A stretch of DNA of 64,000 nt from an uncultured Agathobacter sp. (GTDB lineage Bacteria > Bacillota > Clostridia > Lachnospirales > Lachnospiraceae), in the NCBI GenBank assembly GCA_934307695.1, contig CAKRCS010000001.1, forward strand, positions 186,001 to 250,000. The letters are read 5' to 3'. The position numbers and the translations under genes were made by a program. Of the stretch, positions 33,923-42,456 are shown in pieces. A model generated the notes under the pieces. It ran no database searches, was not told the origin of the DNA, and saw only the letters and a program-made list of their open reading frames with translations. The stretch's first letter is position 1, and every line of letters starts with the position of its first letter.

Positions 33923-34048
33923 ACTTTATAGGAAATTCCTTTTCCTATAAAGCAAAAATGCTCCGCAGGGATGCGACCCGTGTGGAGTTGAAGATGCACT
34001 TGCGTGCCCATACGGGCGCGCAAAGAGTCACAAAGTGACTCTTTGTTC
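33917..34048 (+). repeat. 132-bp structured intergenic repeat, copy 2
   Basis: Same length as 18427-18558, with six substitutions and no gaps. Its hairpins are CTTTATAGG with CCTATAAAG (33924-33932, 33944-33952), CCCGTGTGG with CCATACGGG (one G-T pair, so pairing is kept), and CAAAGAGTCAC with GTGACTCTTTG. Here it lies between two convergent genes, downstream of both, directly against the LCP terminator. The three differences after the shared ATG (33958) are synonymous in the frame of the potential 26-residue peptide. Confidence 0.9.
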
Positions 34049-34058
34049 GAAATGCCGG

Positions 34059-34409
34059 CTAGGAATCTTTTTCAATATCAAGGAGACGGCAGACCGCAAC
34101 CTGAACATCCGGGTGACAACGGTATTCTTCAATGATACGTCTCTCTAACTGTGTGATTCCAAAGTTCTTGGCATCGGCCATCGGAGTAAATGTGGTATTG
34201 ATGTTGTTGATCTGATAGATCTCGCACAGAGCCAGAAGCTTTTGTGCAGGTGGAAGACATTGACTGCTCTCCCAGCCATAGATGGTCTTGGCAGCAACGC
34301 ACATATCGTAGCGTTCCTTAAGAAGGACAGACACCTGCGGAACTGTTAATCCGACCTTTTTGCGGTAACTTTTCAGTGTGTTTCCGATTAATTCACTTCT
34401 CTTATCCAT
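34059..34409 (-). CDS. XRE family helix-turn-helix regulator
   Basis: This 116-residue protein has an N-terminal XRE/lambda-repressor-type HTH (TLKSYRKKVGLTVPQVSVLL, then AAKTIYGWESSQCLPP, about residues 12-55). The C-terminal helical tail of about 50 residues has no recognised domain. Its target is unknown. It is a single gene on the minus strand, convergent with the LCP gene and divergent from uridine kinase. GAGGTGAG before the ATG supports the start. Confidence 0.8.
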   Translation of the reverse strand: MDKRSELIGNTLKSYRKKVGLTVPQVSVLLKERYDMCVAAKTIYGWESSQCLPPAQKLLALCEIYQINNINTTFTPMADAKNFGITQLERRIIEEYRCHPDVQVAVCRLLDIEKDS

Positions 34410-34609
34410 AAGCTCACCTCATTGGTATTTTTATTCTTATTTTATGAGAAAATGGTAAAGCCTATGTGAGTGATTCACAAGAACTTCTGAAAATACAAGT
34501 GGTTACACACACTGTATTTCTTGATACGCAAGAAATGCGAGACTAAGAGAACAAAAGAACAAGGATAAACACCGCAATAAATCCGGATAAAGGACTGTGG
34601 GGATATTTT

Positions 34610-34638
34610 TTGCATATCCGCAAAAAGTATGGTATTAT
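34610..34638 (+). promoter_or_regulatory. Promoter of the uridine kinase gene
   Basis: TTGCAT (34610-34615), a 17-bp spacer and TATTAT (34633-34638) lie about 36 bp before the ATG. GGATAT with ATATCC forms a small inverted repeat over the -35. Confidence 0.7.
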
Positions 34639-34673
34639 GTCCACATGTGAGTACAAGAAGGAGAATTGTTTTT

Positions 34674-35291
34674 ATGGAATGCACGATTATCGGAGTGGCA
34701 GGCGGAACAGGCTCAGGCAAGTCAACGTTTACCAACCGCCTGAAGGAAGAATTTAAAGATGCGGTTTCTGTCATCTACTATGACAATTATTATAGAGCAC
34801 AGGATGATCTCCCGTTTGAGGAGCGGAAAAAGGTCAATTATGATGCTCCGGAATCGCTCGAAACGGAGCTGATGATCGCACAGATAAAGGAATTAAAAAG
34901 CGGAAGGGCTGTGGATTGCCCCGTATATGATTACACGGTACATAACCGCTCCGACAAGACAGTGAGGATCGAACCCCGGCGTGTCCTGATCGTCGAGGGG
35001 ATACTCGCGCTGGCAAGTGAAGAACTGCGTGACCTGATCGACATCAAGGTGTTTGTGGAGGCAGACGCGGATGAGCGTATCCTAAGGAGAGTTGTCCGTG
35101 ATGTAAAAGAGCGCGGGCGTGATGTGGAGGATATTGCAAGACAATATCTGACGACGGTTAAACCGATGCACTATCTGTATGTGGAGCCGACAAAGTATCT
35201 GGCGGATATCGTGATCAACAGTGGGATGAATGATGTCGCATTTGAACTTATGAAAGGAAAAATCAAAGATATTTTAGTTTCCAATCCATAG
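34674..35291 (+). CDS. udk: Uridine kinase
   Basis: This 205-residue P-loop kinase phosphorylates uridine and cytidine for pyrimidine salvage. The Walker A motif GVAGGTGSGKSTFTNRL is near the N-terminus. YYDNYYRAQDDLPFEERKK and the PVYDYTVHNRSDKTV block are typical of the family, as is RVLIVEGILAL. The ATG at 34674 follows AAGGAG. The length is close to the usual 205-215 residues. The next gene, in the same direction, is phosphoglucomutase 47 bp downstream. Confidence 0.9.
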   Translation: MECTIIGVAGGTGSGKSTFTNRLKEEFKDAVSVIYYDNYYRAQDDLPFEERKKVNYDAPESLETELMIAQIKELKSGRAVDCPVYDYTVHNRSDKTVRIEPRRVLIVEGILALASEELRDLIDIKVFVEADADERILRRVVRDVKERGRDVEDIARQYLTTVKPMHYLYVEPTKYLADIVINSGMNDVAFELMKGKIKDILVSNP

Positions 35292-35338
35292 AGAGTGTGT
35301 TAGAATACAGCATATATTAGATTGACGGGAGGAAAATC

Positions 35339-37063
35339 ATGGATTTTTATAATGAATATAAAAAATGGTGTACAGATCCATACTTTGACGAACAGACCAA
35401 GAAGGAGCTTTTGGCAATCGAGGATGACAGGAAGGAGATCGAAGATCGTTTTTATCGTACCCTTGAGTTTGGTACAGCAGGACTTCGAGGCGTGATCGGT
35501 GCAGGAACCAATCGCATGAATATATACACAGTACGTCAGGCAACACAGGGACTGGCAAATTATATCCTTTCACAGGGAACACAGGATCGTGGGGTTGCAA
35601 TCGCTCACGACTCCCGGCTGATGCATGACGAGTTTACCGATGCGGCTGCGCTCTGTCTTGCTGCAAATGGAATCAAGGCGTATGTATTTCCACAGCTGGC
35701 ACCGGTGCCGGAGCTGTCTTATGCGGTCCGGTCCTTGCACACGATCGCTGGAATCGTGATCACCGCGAGCCACAATCCGAGAGAGTACAACGGATATAAG
35801 GTATACTGGGAGGACGGCGCACAGGTTACACCACCACATGACACGAACATCATGGCGGAGGTTGCAAAGGTTACATCCTTTGAGCAGGTGAAAACCATGG
35901 ATAAGGACGCTGCGATCGCAGCAGGATTATACAAGGTGATCCCGGACGAGATCGAGGAGGGGTATTTCACAGAGCTTCGCAAGCTCTCTATCCACCCGGA
36001 GATCATCCGGGAGATGGCAAAGGATATTAAGATCGTCTATACACCACTTCACGGAACAGGTCTGCGTCCGGTCAGGAGAGTGTTAAGTGACCTTGGCTTT
36101 GAACATGTCTATATCGAGCCACAGCAGGCGGTTGCGGATGGTAATTTCCCGACGGCTCCATATCCGAACCCGGAGAACCCGGACGCGTGGAAGCTTGCCC
36201 TTGCCCTTGCCAGGGAAAAGGATGCAGATATCGTGCTTGCAACGGATCCGGATGCCGACCGTCTTGGCGTTTACTGCAAGGATACCGCAACAGGTGAATA
36301 TGTTACCTTTACCGGCAACATGTCCGCTATGCTGATCGCAGAATATATTTTAAGTGAAAAGACAAAGAACCACACAATGCCGCCGAAGCCTGCGATGATT
36401 GAGTCCATTGTATCGACAGATCTCGCAAAGGCGATCGCGAAGGCATACGGCGTAGAGCTGATCGAGGTGCTTACCGGATTTAAGTATATCGGCGAGAAGA
36501 TGCTTGAGTTTGAAAAGACCGGCTGCAACAATTATGTGTTTGGCATGGAAGAAAGCTACGGCTGCCTGCCGGGCACCTATGCAAGAGATAAGGATGCACC
36601 GGCAGCGGTAACCATGCTCTGCGAGGTCGCTGCATACTGCAAAGCCCAGGGAAAGACGCTTTGGGATGCCATGATCGATATCTATGAGAAGTATGGCTAT
36701 TACCGTGAGGGTATCGCTACCATGACCTTAAAGGGTATCGACGGTGCGGCACAGATCAGGGAGATCATGAGCCGTGCAAGAGGTACAATGCCAAAGAAGG
36801 TAGGTGCGTTTGATGTCATTGCTGTCCGTGATTACAAGGCGGATACCAGAACCGACGTAAAGACCGGAGAAGTTACAAAGACCGGACTTCCGGTCTCCGA
36901 TGTACTTTACTATGAATTGAGCGACAATGCATGGTGCTGTGTGCGCCCATCCGGAACAGAACCGAAGATCAAGTTCTACTGCGGAGTTAAGGGTACTTCC
37001 CTGACGGAGGCAGATGCACAGCTGGAGGCACTCAAAAAAGAGGTTCTTGCTCTTTTTGAATAA
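35339..37063 (+). CDS. Phosphoglucomutase/phosphomannomutase
   Basis: This 574-residue alpha-D-phosphohexomutase interconverts hexose 1- and 6-phosphates. The phosphoserine loop is TASHNPREYNGYKVYW (about residues 141-156). The metal-binding loop is ATDPDADRLGV (about residues 301-311). The sugar loop is GMEESYGCLPG and the phosphate loop RPSGTEPKIKFY. The size matches Firmicute PgcA-type enzymes. It could provide glucose 1-phosphate for dTDP- and UDP-sugars and mannose 1-phosphate for manC, though its preference cannot be read from sequence. Confidence 0.9.
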   Translation: MDFYNEYKKWCTDPYFDEQTKKELLAIEDDRKEIEDRFYRTLEFGTAGLRGVIGAGTNRMNIYTVRQATQGLANYILSQGTQDRGVAIAHDSRLMHDEFTDAAALCLAANGIKAYVFPQLAPVPELSYAVRSLHTIAGIVITASHNPREYNGYKVYWEDGAQVTPPHDTNIMAEVAKVTSFEQVKTMDKDAAIAAGLYKVIPDEIEEGYFTELRKLSIHPEIIREMAKDIKIVYTPLHGTGLRPVRRVLSDLGFEHVYIEPQQAVADGNFPTAPYPNPENPDAWKLALALAREKDADIVLATDPDADRLGVYCKDTATGEYVTFTGNMSAMLIAEYILSEKTKNHTMPPKPAMIESIVSTDLAKAIAKAYGVELIEVLTGFKYIGEKMLEFEKTGCNNYVFGMEESYGCLPGTYARDKDAPAAVTMLCEVAAYCKAQGKTLWDAMIDIYEKYGYYREGIATMTLKGIDGAAQIREIMSRARGTMPKKVGAFDVIAVRDYKADTRTDVKTGEVTKTGLPVSDVLYYELSDNAWCCVRPSGTEPKIKFYCGVKGTSLTEADAQLEALKKEVLALFE

Positions 37064-37085
37064 GCAAAGGTAAGTGAAATAGTCT

Positions 37086-37289
37086 ATGATGAAGATTTAT
37101 ATATGCCCGGACTGCGGGTGGATCCGTGTGGTCTCCCGCAGAAAGGACGTAGATTGCCACAAATGCGGGCGGCCCGATATGCGCCTGACCAGCTTGGAGT
37201 GGGACAAATATGCAGATATGTCCGAGAGCGAGCGGCAGGATTATGTGAAAGGGTGGCTGTATATACATAGCAGACAAAAAAATGGATAG
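37086..37289 (+). CDS. Small zinc-ribbon-like protein
   Basis: This 67-residue protein has CPDC (about residues 7-10) and CHKC (about residues 24-27), a spacing that fits one zinc ribbon. No enzyme motif is visible. The C-terminal half is charged and ends in a tryptophan- and histidine-containing segment. It sits 22 bp after the phosphohexomutase and 9 bp before the UDP-sugar pyrophosphorylase in the same direction, so it is probably co-expressed with sugar-nucleotide genes. Function unknown; the ordered cysteine pairs and tight packing argue that it is real. Confidence 0.65.
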   Translation: MMKIYICPDCGWIRVVSRRKDVDCHKCGRPDMRLTSLEWDKYADMSESERQDYVKGWLYIHSRQKNG

Positions 37290-37298
37290 GGAGATTGC

Positions 37299-38510
37299 AT
37301 GATGAAAGCATCCGTAGAGCAGAAGATTGCTGCAACGAACCAGAAGTATTTATCCACCTTGATCGGGAAAGAGATCCCAAAGAAGCTGGAGAAACAGTTG
37401 GATGAGATGGACTGGAGCTATCTTGACCTGATACATCAGAAGGAACAAAAGAGAGGAACCTTCGCACCGCTTGGCGCGATGGAGATCCCGGAGATCGAGG
37501 AAAAGAAAACCGGATTTACTAGGGTGGGAATGGATGCAATCAGAAACACGAAGGTCGGTGCAGTCCTTCTTGCGGGAGGACAGGGAACCCGTCTGGGCTT
37601 TGACAAGGCAAAGGGCATGTACAATATCGGCGTGACGAAGGAATTGTACATATTCGAGCAGCTCATTGCCAATTTAAAGAAGGTTACGGCTGCCGCAAAC
37701 GCATGGGTACCGCTTTATATCATGACAAGTGACAAGAATGACGAGCAGACGCGGGCATTTTTCGAGGAGCACGCATATTTCGGCTATGATCCGGCGTACA
37801 TCCGTTTCTTTGTACAGGAGATGGTGCCGGCGGTTGATTTTGAGGGCAATGTCCTGATAGAATCCAACGACTCGCTTGCAATGTCACCGAACGGCAATGG
37901 TGGATGGTTTAAGTCTCTGGTGAAGGCAGGGCTTGACCGCGATTTAGAGGAAAAGGGCGTTGAGTGGCTGAATGTATTTGCGGTGGACAATGTGCTGCAG
38001 CAGATTGCAGACCCGGTATTTGTGGGTGCAACGATCGCCTCCGGCTGTGTGAGCGGCGCAAAGGTTGTGCGCAAGACCAACCCTTACGAGCGTGTCGGCG
38101 CATTGTGCCTGGAGGATGGCAAGCCGTCCATTGTAGAATACTATGAGCTGACACCGGAGATGGCAGAGGCGGTCAATGAGAATGGCTCCCTGCTGTACGG
38201 ATTTGGCGTTATCCTTAACTATCTGTTCCGTCTGGATAAGCTGTTGGAGATCGAGAGCAGGCAGCTCCCACTCCACATCGTAGAGAAAAAGGTGCCATAC
38301 CTTGATGAGAACGGCGTGCTCCAGAAGCCGGAAACACCGAATGCATATAAGTTTGAGACGCTGATCCTCGACATGATCTACATGATGGACAACTGTCTGT
38401 CCTTTGAGGTCGTAAGAGAAAAGGAGTTTGCCCCGGTCAAGAACGCAACCGGTGTGGATTCCGTGGAATCAGCGCGTGAGTTGTTACAGAAGAACCATAT
38501 TGTAATATAG
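37299..38510 (+). CDS. UDPGP-type UDP-sugar pyrophosphorylase
   Basis: This 403-residue protein belongs to the eukaryote-like UDPGP family (UDP-GlcNAc or UDP-glucose pyrophosphorylase). The nucleotide loop is VLLAGGQGTRLGFDKAKG (about residues 89-106), with alanine where PKG is usual. NGNGGWFKSL and FAVDNVLQQIADPVFVG fit the UTP- and sugar-binding blocks. Genes of this kind in gut Firmicutes are usually labelled UDP-N-acetylglucosamine pyrophosphorylase; with glmS next door that fits, but UDP-glucose is possible. Two ATGs are adjacent (37299, 37302); GGGAG favours the second. Confidence 0.8.
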   Translation: MMKASVEQKIAATNQKYLSTLIGKEIPKKLEKQLDEMDWSYLDLIHQKEQKRGTFAPLGAMEIPEIEEKKTGFTRVGMDAIRNTKVGAVLLAGGQGTRLGFDKAKGMYNIGVTKELYIFEQLIANLKKVTAAANAWVPLYIMTSDKNDEQTRAFFEEHAYFGYDPAYIRFFVQEMVPAVDFEGNVLIESNDSLAMSPNGNGGWFKSLVKAGLDRDLEEKGVEWLNVFAVDNVLQQIADPVFVGATIASGCVSGAKVVRKTNPYERVGALCLEDGKPSIVEYYELTPEMAEAVNENGSLLYGFGVILNYLFRLDKLLEIESRQLPLHIVEKKVPYLDENGVLQKPETPNAYKFETLILDMIYMMDNCLSFEVVREKEFAPVKNATGVDSVESARELLQKNHIVI

Positions 38511-38529
38511 AGAGGGAGGACGCAGAAAT

Positions 38530-40365
38530 ATGTGCGGAATCGTTGGATATGTGGGAAGAAAGCAGGCAGCCCCGATCCTGCTTGACGGATTGTCAAAGCT
38601 GGAATACAGAGGATATGACTCAGCGGGAATGGCTGTTTTTGATGGAAAAAAGATCAATATCAAAAAGGCGACAGGACGTTTAAAGGTCTTAAGTGAGCTG
38701 ACGCATGATGGGGAGACGATGCCGGGTACGATCGGTATCGGACACACCAGATGGGCGACACACGGAGAGCCGTCCGATGTGAATGCGCATCCGCATTTTA
38801 ACAAGGATCAGACGATTGCAGTCGTACACAACGGAATCATTGAGAATTATCTTAAGCTAAAGACGATTCTTTTGGAAAAGGGCTATGAGTTCTGCTCAGA
38901 GACCGATACAGAGGTTGTTGCACAGTTACTGGATTATTACTACAACAAGTACGACAAGGATCCCCTGACAGCAGTAACAAAGGTTATCCACCGTGTCGAG
39001 GGGTCTTATGCACTCGGCATCATTTTCGCAGATTATCCGGATGCGGTATATTCCGTCCGCAAGGACAGCCCGCTTATCGTCGGACAGTCACCGGAGGGTA
39101 ATCTCATCGCATCTGATGTTCCTTCCGTTTTAAAGTACACCAGAGATGTGTACTTTATCGATAACGAGGAAATCGCCCGCCTCTCCGAGGAGAAGATCGA
39201 ATTCTTCAACGTGGACGGGGAACCGATCACGAAGGTGCCGAAGCACATCGACTGGGATATCAATGCGGCAGAGAAAAACGGCTATGAGCACTTCATGCTC
39301 AAGGAGATCTATGAGCAGCCGAAGGTTGTCCGCGATACCATCAGCCCGCGTATCCGCGACGGCAGGATCGAGATCGAGGAGCTTGGAATGACGGACGAGG
39401 AGATCCGTGCGATCAAGAGACTGCATATCGTGGCATGCGGTTCTGCTTATCATACAGGCGTTACCAACAAATATGTATTTGAAGGTCTGGCAAGGATCCC
39501 GGTTGAGGTGGATGTTGCATCTGAGTTTCGCTACCGCAACCCGATCTTAGAGAAGGATTCGCTGGTCATCATCATCAGCCAGTCCGGAGAGACCGCGGAT
39601 TCCCTTGCAGCGCTCCGGCTTGCAAAACAGCGCGGCTGTACAACGCTTGGCATCGTAAATGTAGTTGGAAGCTCCATCGCGCGTGAGGCGGATAAGGTTA
39701 TGTACACCTGGGCGGGACCGGAGATCTCGGTTGCTACCACCAAGGCATACAGCTGTCAGCTTGTGGCACTGTATCTGCTGGCACTTAAGTTTGCACATGC
39801 AAATGGCAGGATCAGCGATGATGAATTAAAGGACTATCTGTTAGATCTGGAGAAGCTTCCGAATCAGATCGAATCGCTGCTTGGCAACAAGGAGCGCATC
39901 CAGAAGTTTGCCAACCGTTATGTTGCTGCAAAGGATGTATTCTTTATCGGAAGAGGCATCGACTATGCGATTTCACTGGAAGGCTCATTGAAGCTGAAGG
40001 AGATTTCCTATATCCATTCCGAGGCGTATGCGGCAGGCGAGTTAAAGCACGGAACCATTTCCCTGATCGAGGATGGCACGCTGGTTACCGCCGTTGTGAC
40101 GCAGGAGGAGTTATACCAGAAAACTGTCAGCAATATCGTTGAGGTAAAGTCACGCGGTGCGTTTGTGCTTGCTGTTACCAGCGATGACAATATTGATATC
40201 GAAAAGAATGCCGATTATGTGATCTATATTCCGAAAACAAACAAATATTTTACCAATTCCCTTGCGATCATTCCGCTGCAGTTATTCGGATACTATGTAT
40301 CTGTGGGAAAAGGTCTTGACGTGGATAAGCCGAGAAATCTGGCAAAATCCGTTACGGTTGAGTAA
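38530..40365 (+). CDS. glmS: Glutamine-fructose-6-phosphate aminotransferase
   Basis: This 611-residue enzyme makes glucosamine 6-phosphate, the entry to amino-sugar and wall synthesis. MCGIVGYVG places the catalytic cysteine at position 2. RWATHGEPSDVNAHPH and NGIIENY complete the glutaminase domain. Two SIS domains follow (ACGSAYHTG, SQSGETADSLAAL, then FIGRGIDYAISLEGSLKLKEI). The C-terminus DKPRNLAKSVTVE is typical. It lies 19 bp after the UDPGP gene, so there is no room for a glmS ribozyme. Confidence 0.97.
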   Translation: MCGIVGYVGRKQAAPILLDGLSKLEYRGYDSAGMAVFDGKKINIKKATGRLKVLSELTHDGETMPGTIGIGHTRWATHGEPSDVNAHPHFNKDQTIAVVHNGIIENYLKLKTILLEKGYEFCSETDTEVVAQLLDYYYNKYDKDPLTAVTKVIHRVEGSYALGIIFADYPDAVYSVRKDSPLIVGQSPEGNLIASDVPSVLKYTRDVYFIDNEEIARLSEEKIEFFNVDGEPITKVPKHIDWDINAAEKNGYEHFMLKEIYEQPKVVRDTISPRIRDGRIEIEELGMTDEEIRAIKRLHIVACGSAYHTGVTNKYVFEGLARIPVEVDVASEFRYRNPILEKDSLVIIISQSGETADSLAALRLAKQRGCTTLGIVNVVGSSIAREADKVMYTWAGPEISVATTKAYSCQLVALYLLALKFAHANGRISDDELKDYLLDLEKLPNQIESLLGNKERIQKFANRYVAAKDVFFIGRGIDYAISLEGSLKLKEISYIHSEAYAAGELKHGTISLIEDGTLVTAVVTQEELYQKTVSNIVEVKSRGAFVLAVTSDDNIDIEKNADYVIYIPKTNKYFTNSLAIIPLQLFGYYVSVGKGLDVDKPRNLAKSVTVE

Positions 40366-40382
40366 CCGCCAATATAAAATCT

Positions 40383-40435
40383 ATGCCCTTTTTCCTGCTG
40401 TTTATAAATGCATAAGGAAAAGGGCATATTTTTTT
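40383..40435 (+). terminator. Intrinsic terminator after glmS
   Basis: ATGCCCTTTTTCCT (40383-40396) pairs with AGGAAAAGGGCAT (40415-40427) with a one-base bulge, followed by a run of seven T. Confidence 0.85.
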
Positions 40436-40509
40436 AAAAAAATAAACACAATTTGAACACAAATTAAAGGTAGACTGCATAATAGAAAGAAAGGAAAGGG
40501 GTAATCAAC

Positions 40510-42285
40510 ATGGATAACAATGAATTTGAATACAACCAGGGAGCACAGAATAATGCACAGGCTTCCGATACATCATCCGCGACAAGCGGTGTAAATACAG
40601 CTTCTCCGTACACAAGCCCATACGCCGGTACAAGCGGACAGACAGGGACACAGAATGGCTTTACCGGCACACAGCAGCAGACGGTATATGGACAGCAGAA
40701 TAATTACCAGCAGGGAACACCGTATGGACAGGCAAACGGCTACGGACAGCAGAATGCGTATAACGCATCGGGCAGCTACGGACAGCCAAACGCATATAGC
40801 CAGCAGAACACATACGGTCAGCCGCAGATGGGACAGGCAGCGCCTAAGATGAAAAAGCAGAAGCCAAAGAGAGAGAAGAAGCCGGGCGGATTTGGCGCAA
40901 AGCTCGGCAGATGCGCAGCAATCGCTTTGGTATTCGGACTTGTCGCAGGCGGCACATTTACCGGCGTAAGCTATGTGGGTGTGAAGGCACTTGGAATCGG
41001 TCAGTCGGTAAGCACCAGCGCAGATGCCTCAAACGGCGGTTCGGCTGATGAGTCAAAGTCACAGGCGAGTGCATCACAGACCTCTGCCAATGTGGAAAAG
41101 ACAGCTACCGGAGAAGCAAAGGATCTGGCCAGCGTATCAGATATTGTGGAAGAGGCTATGCCGAGCATCGTGGCGATCACCAATACTTCAACCGTAACCT
41201 ACCAGAGCTTTTTCGGTGGATATCAGCAGTATGAGTCAGAGAGCAGAGGATCCGGTATTGTGATCGGCCAGGATTCCGACTATCTGTACATCGCGACCAA
41301 TAATCACGTTGTATCAGGAGCGGAGACATTAAGCGTCCAGTTCGCAAATGACACGACCGTTTCCGGTGAGATCCAGGGAACATATGCAGCAAAGGATCTT
41401 GCAGTTGTAAAGGTCGCTTTAAAGGATATTGATGCCGACACATTAGCTGCCATCCGCCAGATCACGATTGGCGACTCCGATACACTTAAGGTTGGCGAGG
41501 GTACGATCGCAATTGGTAACGCACTTGGATATGGACAGTCTGTTACGACCGGAATTGTCAGCGCACTTGACCGTACCATCACCGTACAGGATGAATCTAC
41601 CGGTGCAACTACAACCTGTGACGGACTGATTCAGACAGATGCAGCAATCAACCCTGGCAACAGCGGTGGCGCACTTTTGAATGCACAGGGCGAGCTGATC
41701 GGAATCAACTCTGCAAAGTATTCTGACACCAGTGTAGAGGGAATCGGCTATGCAATCCCGATCACAGATGCCATGGAGATCATCAATTCCCTGATTGCAG
41801 GGGAGAGCCTTGAAAAGACACAGACCGCTTATCTTGGAATTGGCGGTACGGATGTTTCCAGCGATGTAGCATCTGCATATGCAATCCCGCAGGGAGTCTA
41901 TGTTAAGGCGGTATATGAAGGAACCGGAGCCGCAGATGCAGGCATCTGCCAGGGAGATATCATCACAGCTATCGATGGTAAGGATATTACCGGAATGAGT
42001 GAGCTGCAGAGCGAGCTTACAAACTATTCCGCCGGCGATACCGTGACACTTACCATATGGCGTATGAACAACGGCTACCAGTCTCTTGAGCTTCAGGTGA
42101 CTCTGTCCGAGGCAAGTGCGCTTCAGAATACACAAAACAGCAGCAACTCAGGTGCTAATGGCAACTCCGGCAATAGCGGAAACAATGATAATTCCGGAAA
42201 TGACGGCAATTTCGGAAATGGTGAGTCAAACGGACAGTCCGGCAACGAGGGCGGCAGCAATTTCAGCTTCCCGTTCGGCTGGTAG
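40510..42285 (+). CDS. htrA: Membrane-anchored HtrA/DegP-like serine protease
   Basis: This 591-residue protein has four parts. The cytoplasmic N-terminus (about residues 1-110) is rich in Gln, Asn, Gly, Tyr and Ser with repeated YGQ and QQN units. A basic stretch and one membrane helix (about residues 137-158) follow. The trypsin-like domain has its triad in NNHVVSG, AAKDLAVVK and NPGNSGGALLN. A PDZ domain follows (TAYLGIGG, GAADAGICQGDIITAIDG), and the C-terminal tail is Asn/Gly/Ser-rich. HtrA proteins degrade or refold damaged exported proteins. The low-complexity cytoplasmic arm is unusually long and prion-like in composition. Confidence 0.9.
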   Translation: MDNNEFEYNQGAQNNAQASDTSSATSGVNTASPYTSPYAGTSGQTGTQNGFTGTQQQTVYGQQNNYQQGTPYGQANGYGQQNAYNASGSYGQPNAYSQQNTYGQPQMGQAAPKMKKQKPKREKKPGGFGAKLGRCAAIALVFGLVAGGTFTGVSYVGVKALGIGQSVSTSADASNGGSADESKSQASASQTSANVEKTATGEAKDLASVSDIVEEAMPSIVAITNTSTVTYQSFFGGYQQYESESRGSGIVIGQDSDYLYIATNNHVVSGAETLSVQFANDTTVSGEIQGTYAAKDLAVVKVALKDIDADTLAAIRQITIGDSDTLKVGEGTIAIGNALGYGQSVTTGIVSALDRTITVQDESTGATTTCDGLIQTDAAINPGNSGGALLNAQGELIGINSAKYSDTSVEGIGYAIPITDAMEIINSLIAGESLEKTQTAYLGIGGTDVSSDVASAYAIPQGVYVKAVYEGTGAADAGICQGDIITAIDGKDITGMSELQSELTNYSAGDTVTLTIWRMNNGYQSLELQVTLSEASALQNTQNSSNSGANGNSGNSGNNDNSGNDGNFGNGESNGQSGNEGGSNFSFPFGW

Positions 42286-42343
42286 AAGACGGAAATACCG
42301 TGACAGCAAAACAGTTCAATACAAATATTATAAAGTAAAATAG

Positions 42344-42449
42344 GAAACCTCCTGCCAAAATATTTTAAAATCATTCAGGAAAAAGGTTACAAACGATAGC
42401 GGATTTGCTATAATAAACAGTAACACTTGAATGTTTGGCAGGAGGTTTC
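42344..42449 (+). promoter_or_regulatory. 16-bp inverted repeat covering the carbamate kinase ribosome-binding site
   Basis: GAAACCTCCTGCCAAA (42344-42359) is the exact reverse complement of TTTGGCAGGAGGTTTC (42434-42449), which contains the GGAGGT ribosome-binding site. The promoter at 42386-42414 lies between the arms. RNA made from that promoter lacks the left arm, while any read-through RNA from htrA could fold and hide the site. Confidence 0.75.
42386..42414 (+). promoter_or_regulatory. Promoter of the carbamate kinase gene
   Basis: GTTACA (42386-42391), 17 bp and a perfect TATAAT (42409-42414) lie inside the loop of the long inverted repeat. Transcription should start near 42421. Confidence 0.65.
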
Positions 42450-42456
42450 TATTACT

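Noticed and set aside
38511..38529. glmS ribozyme before glmS
   Set aside because: Only 19 bp separate glmS from the upstream gene, too little for the ribozyme.
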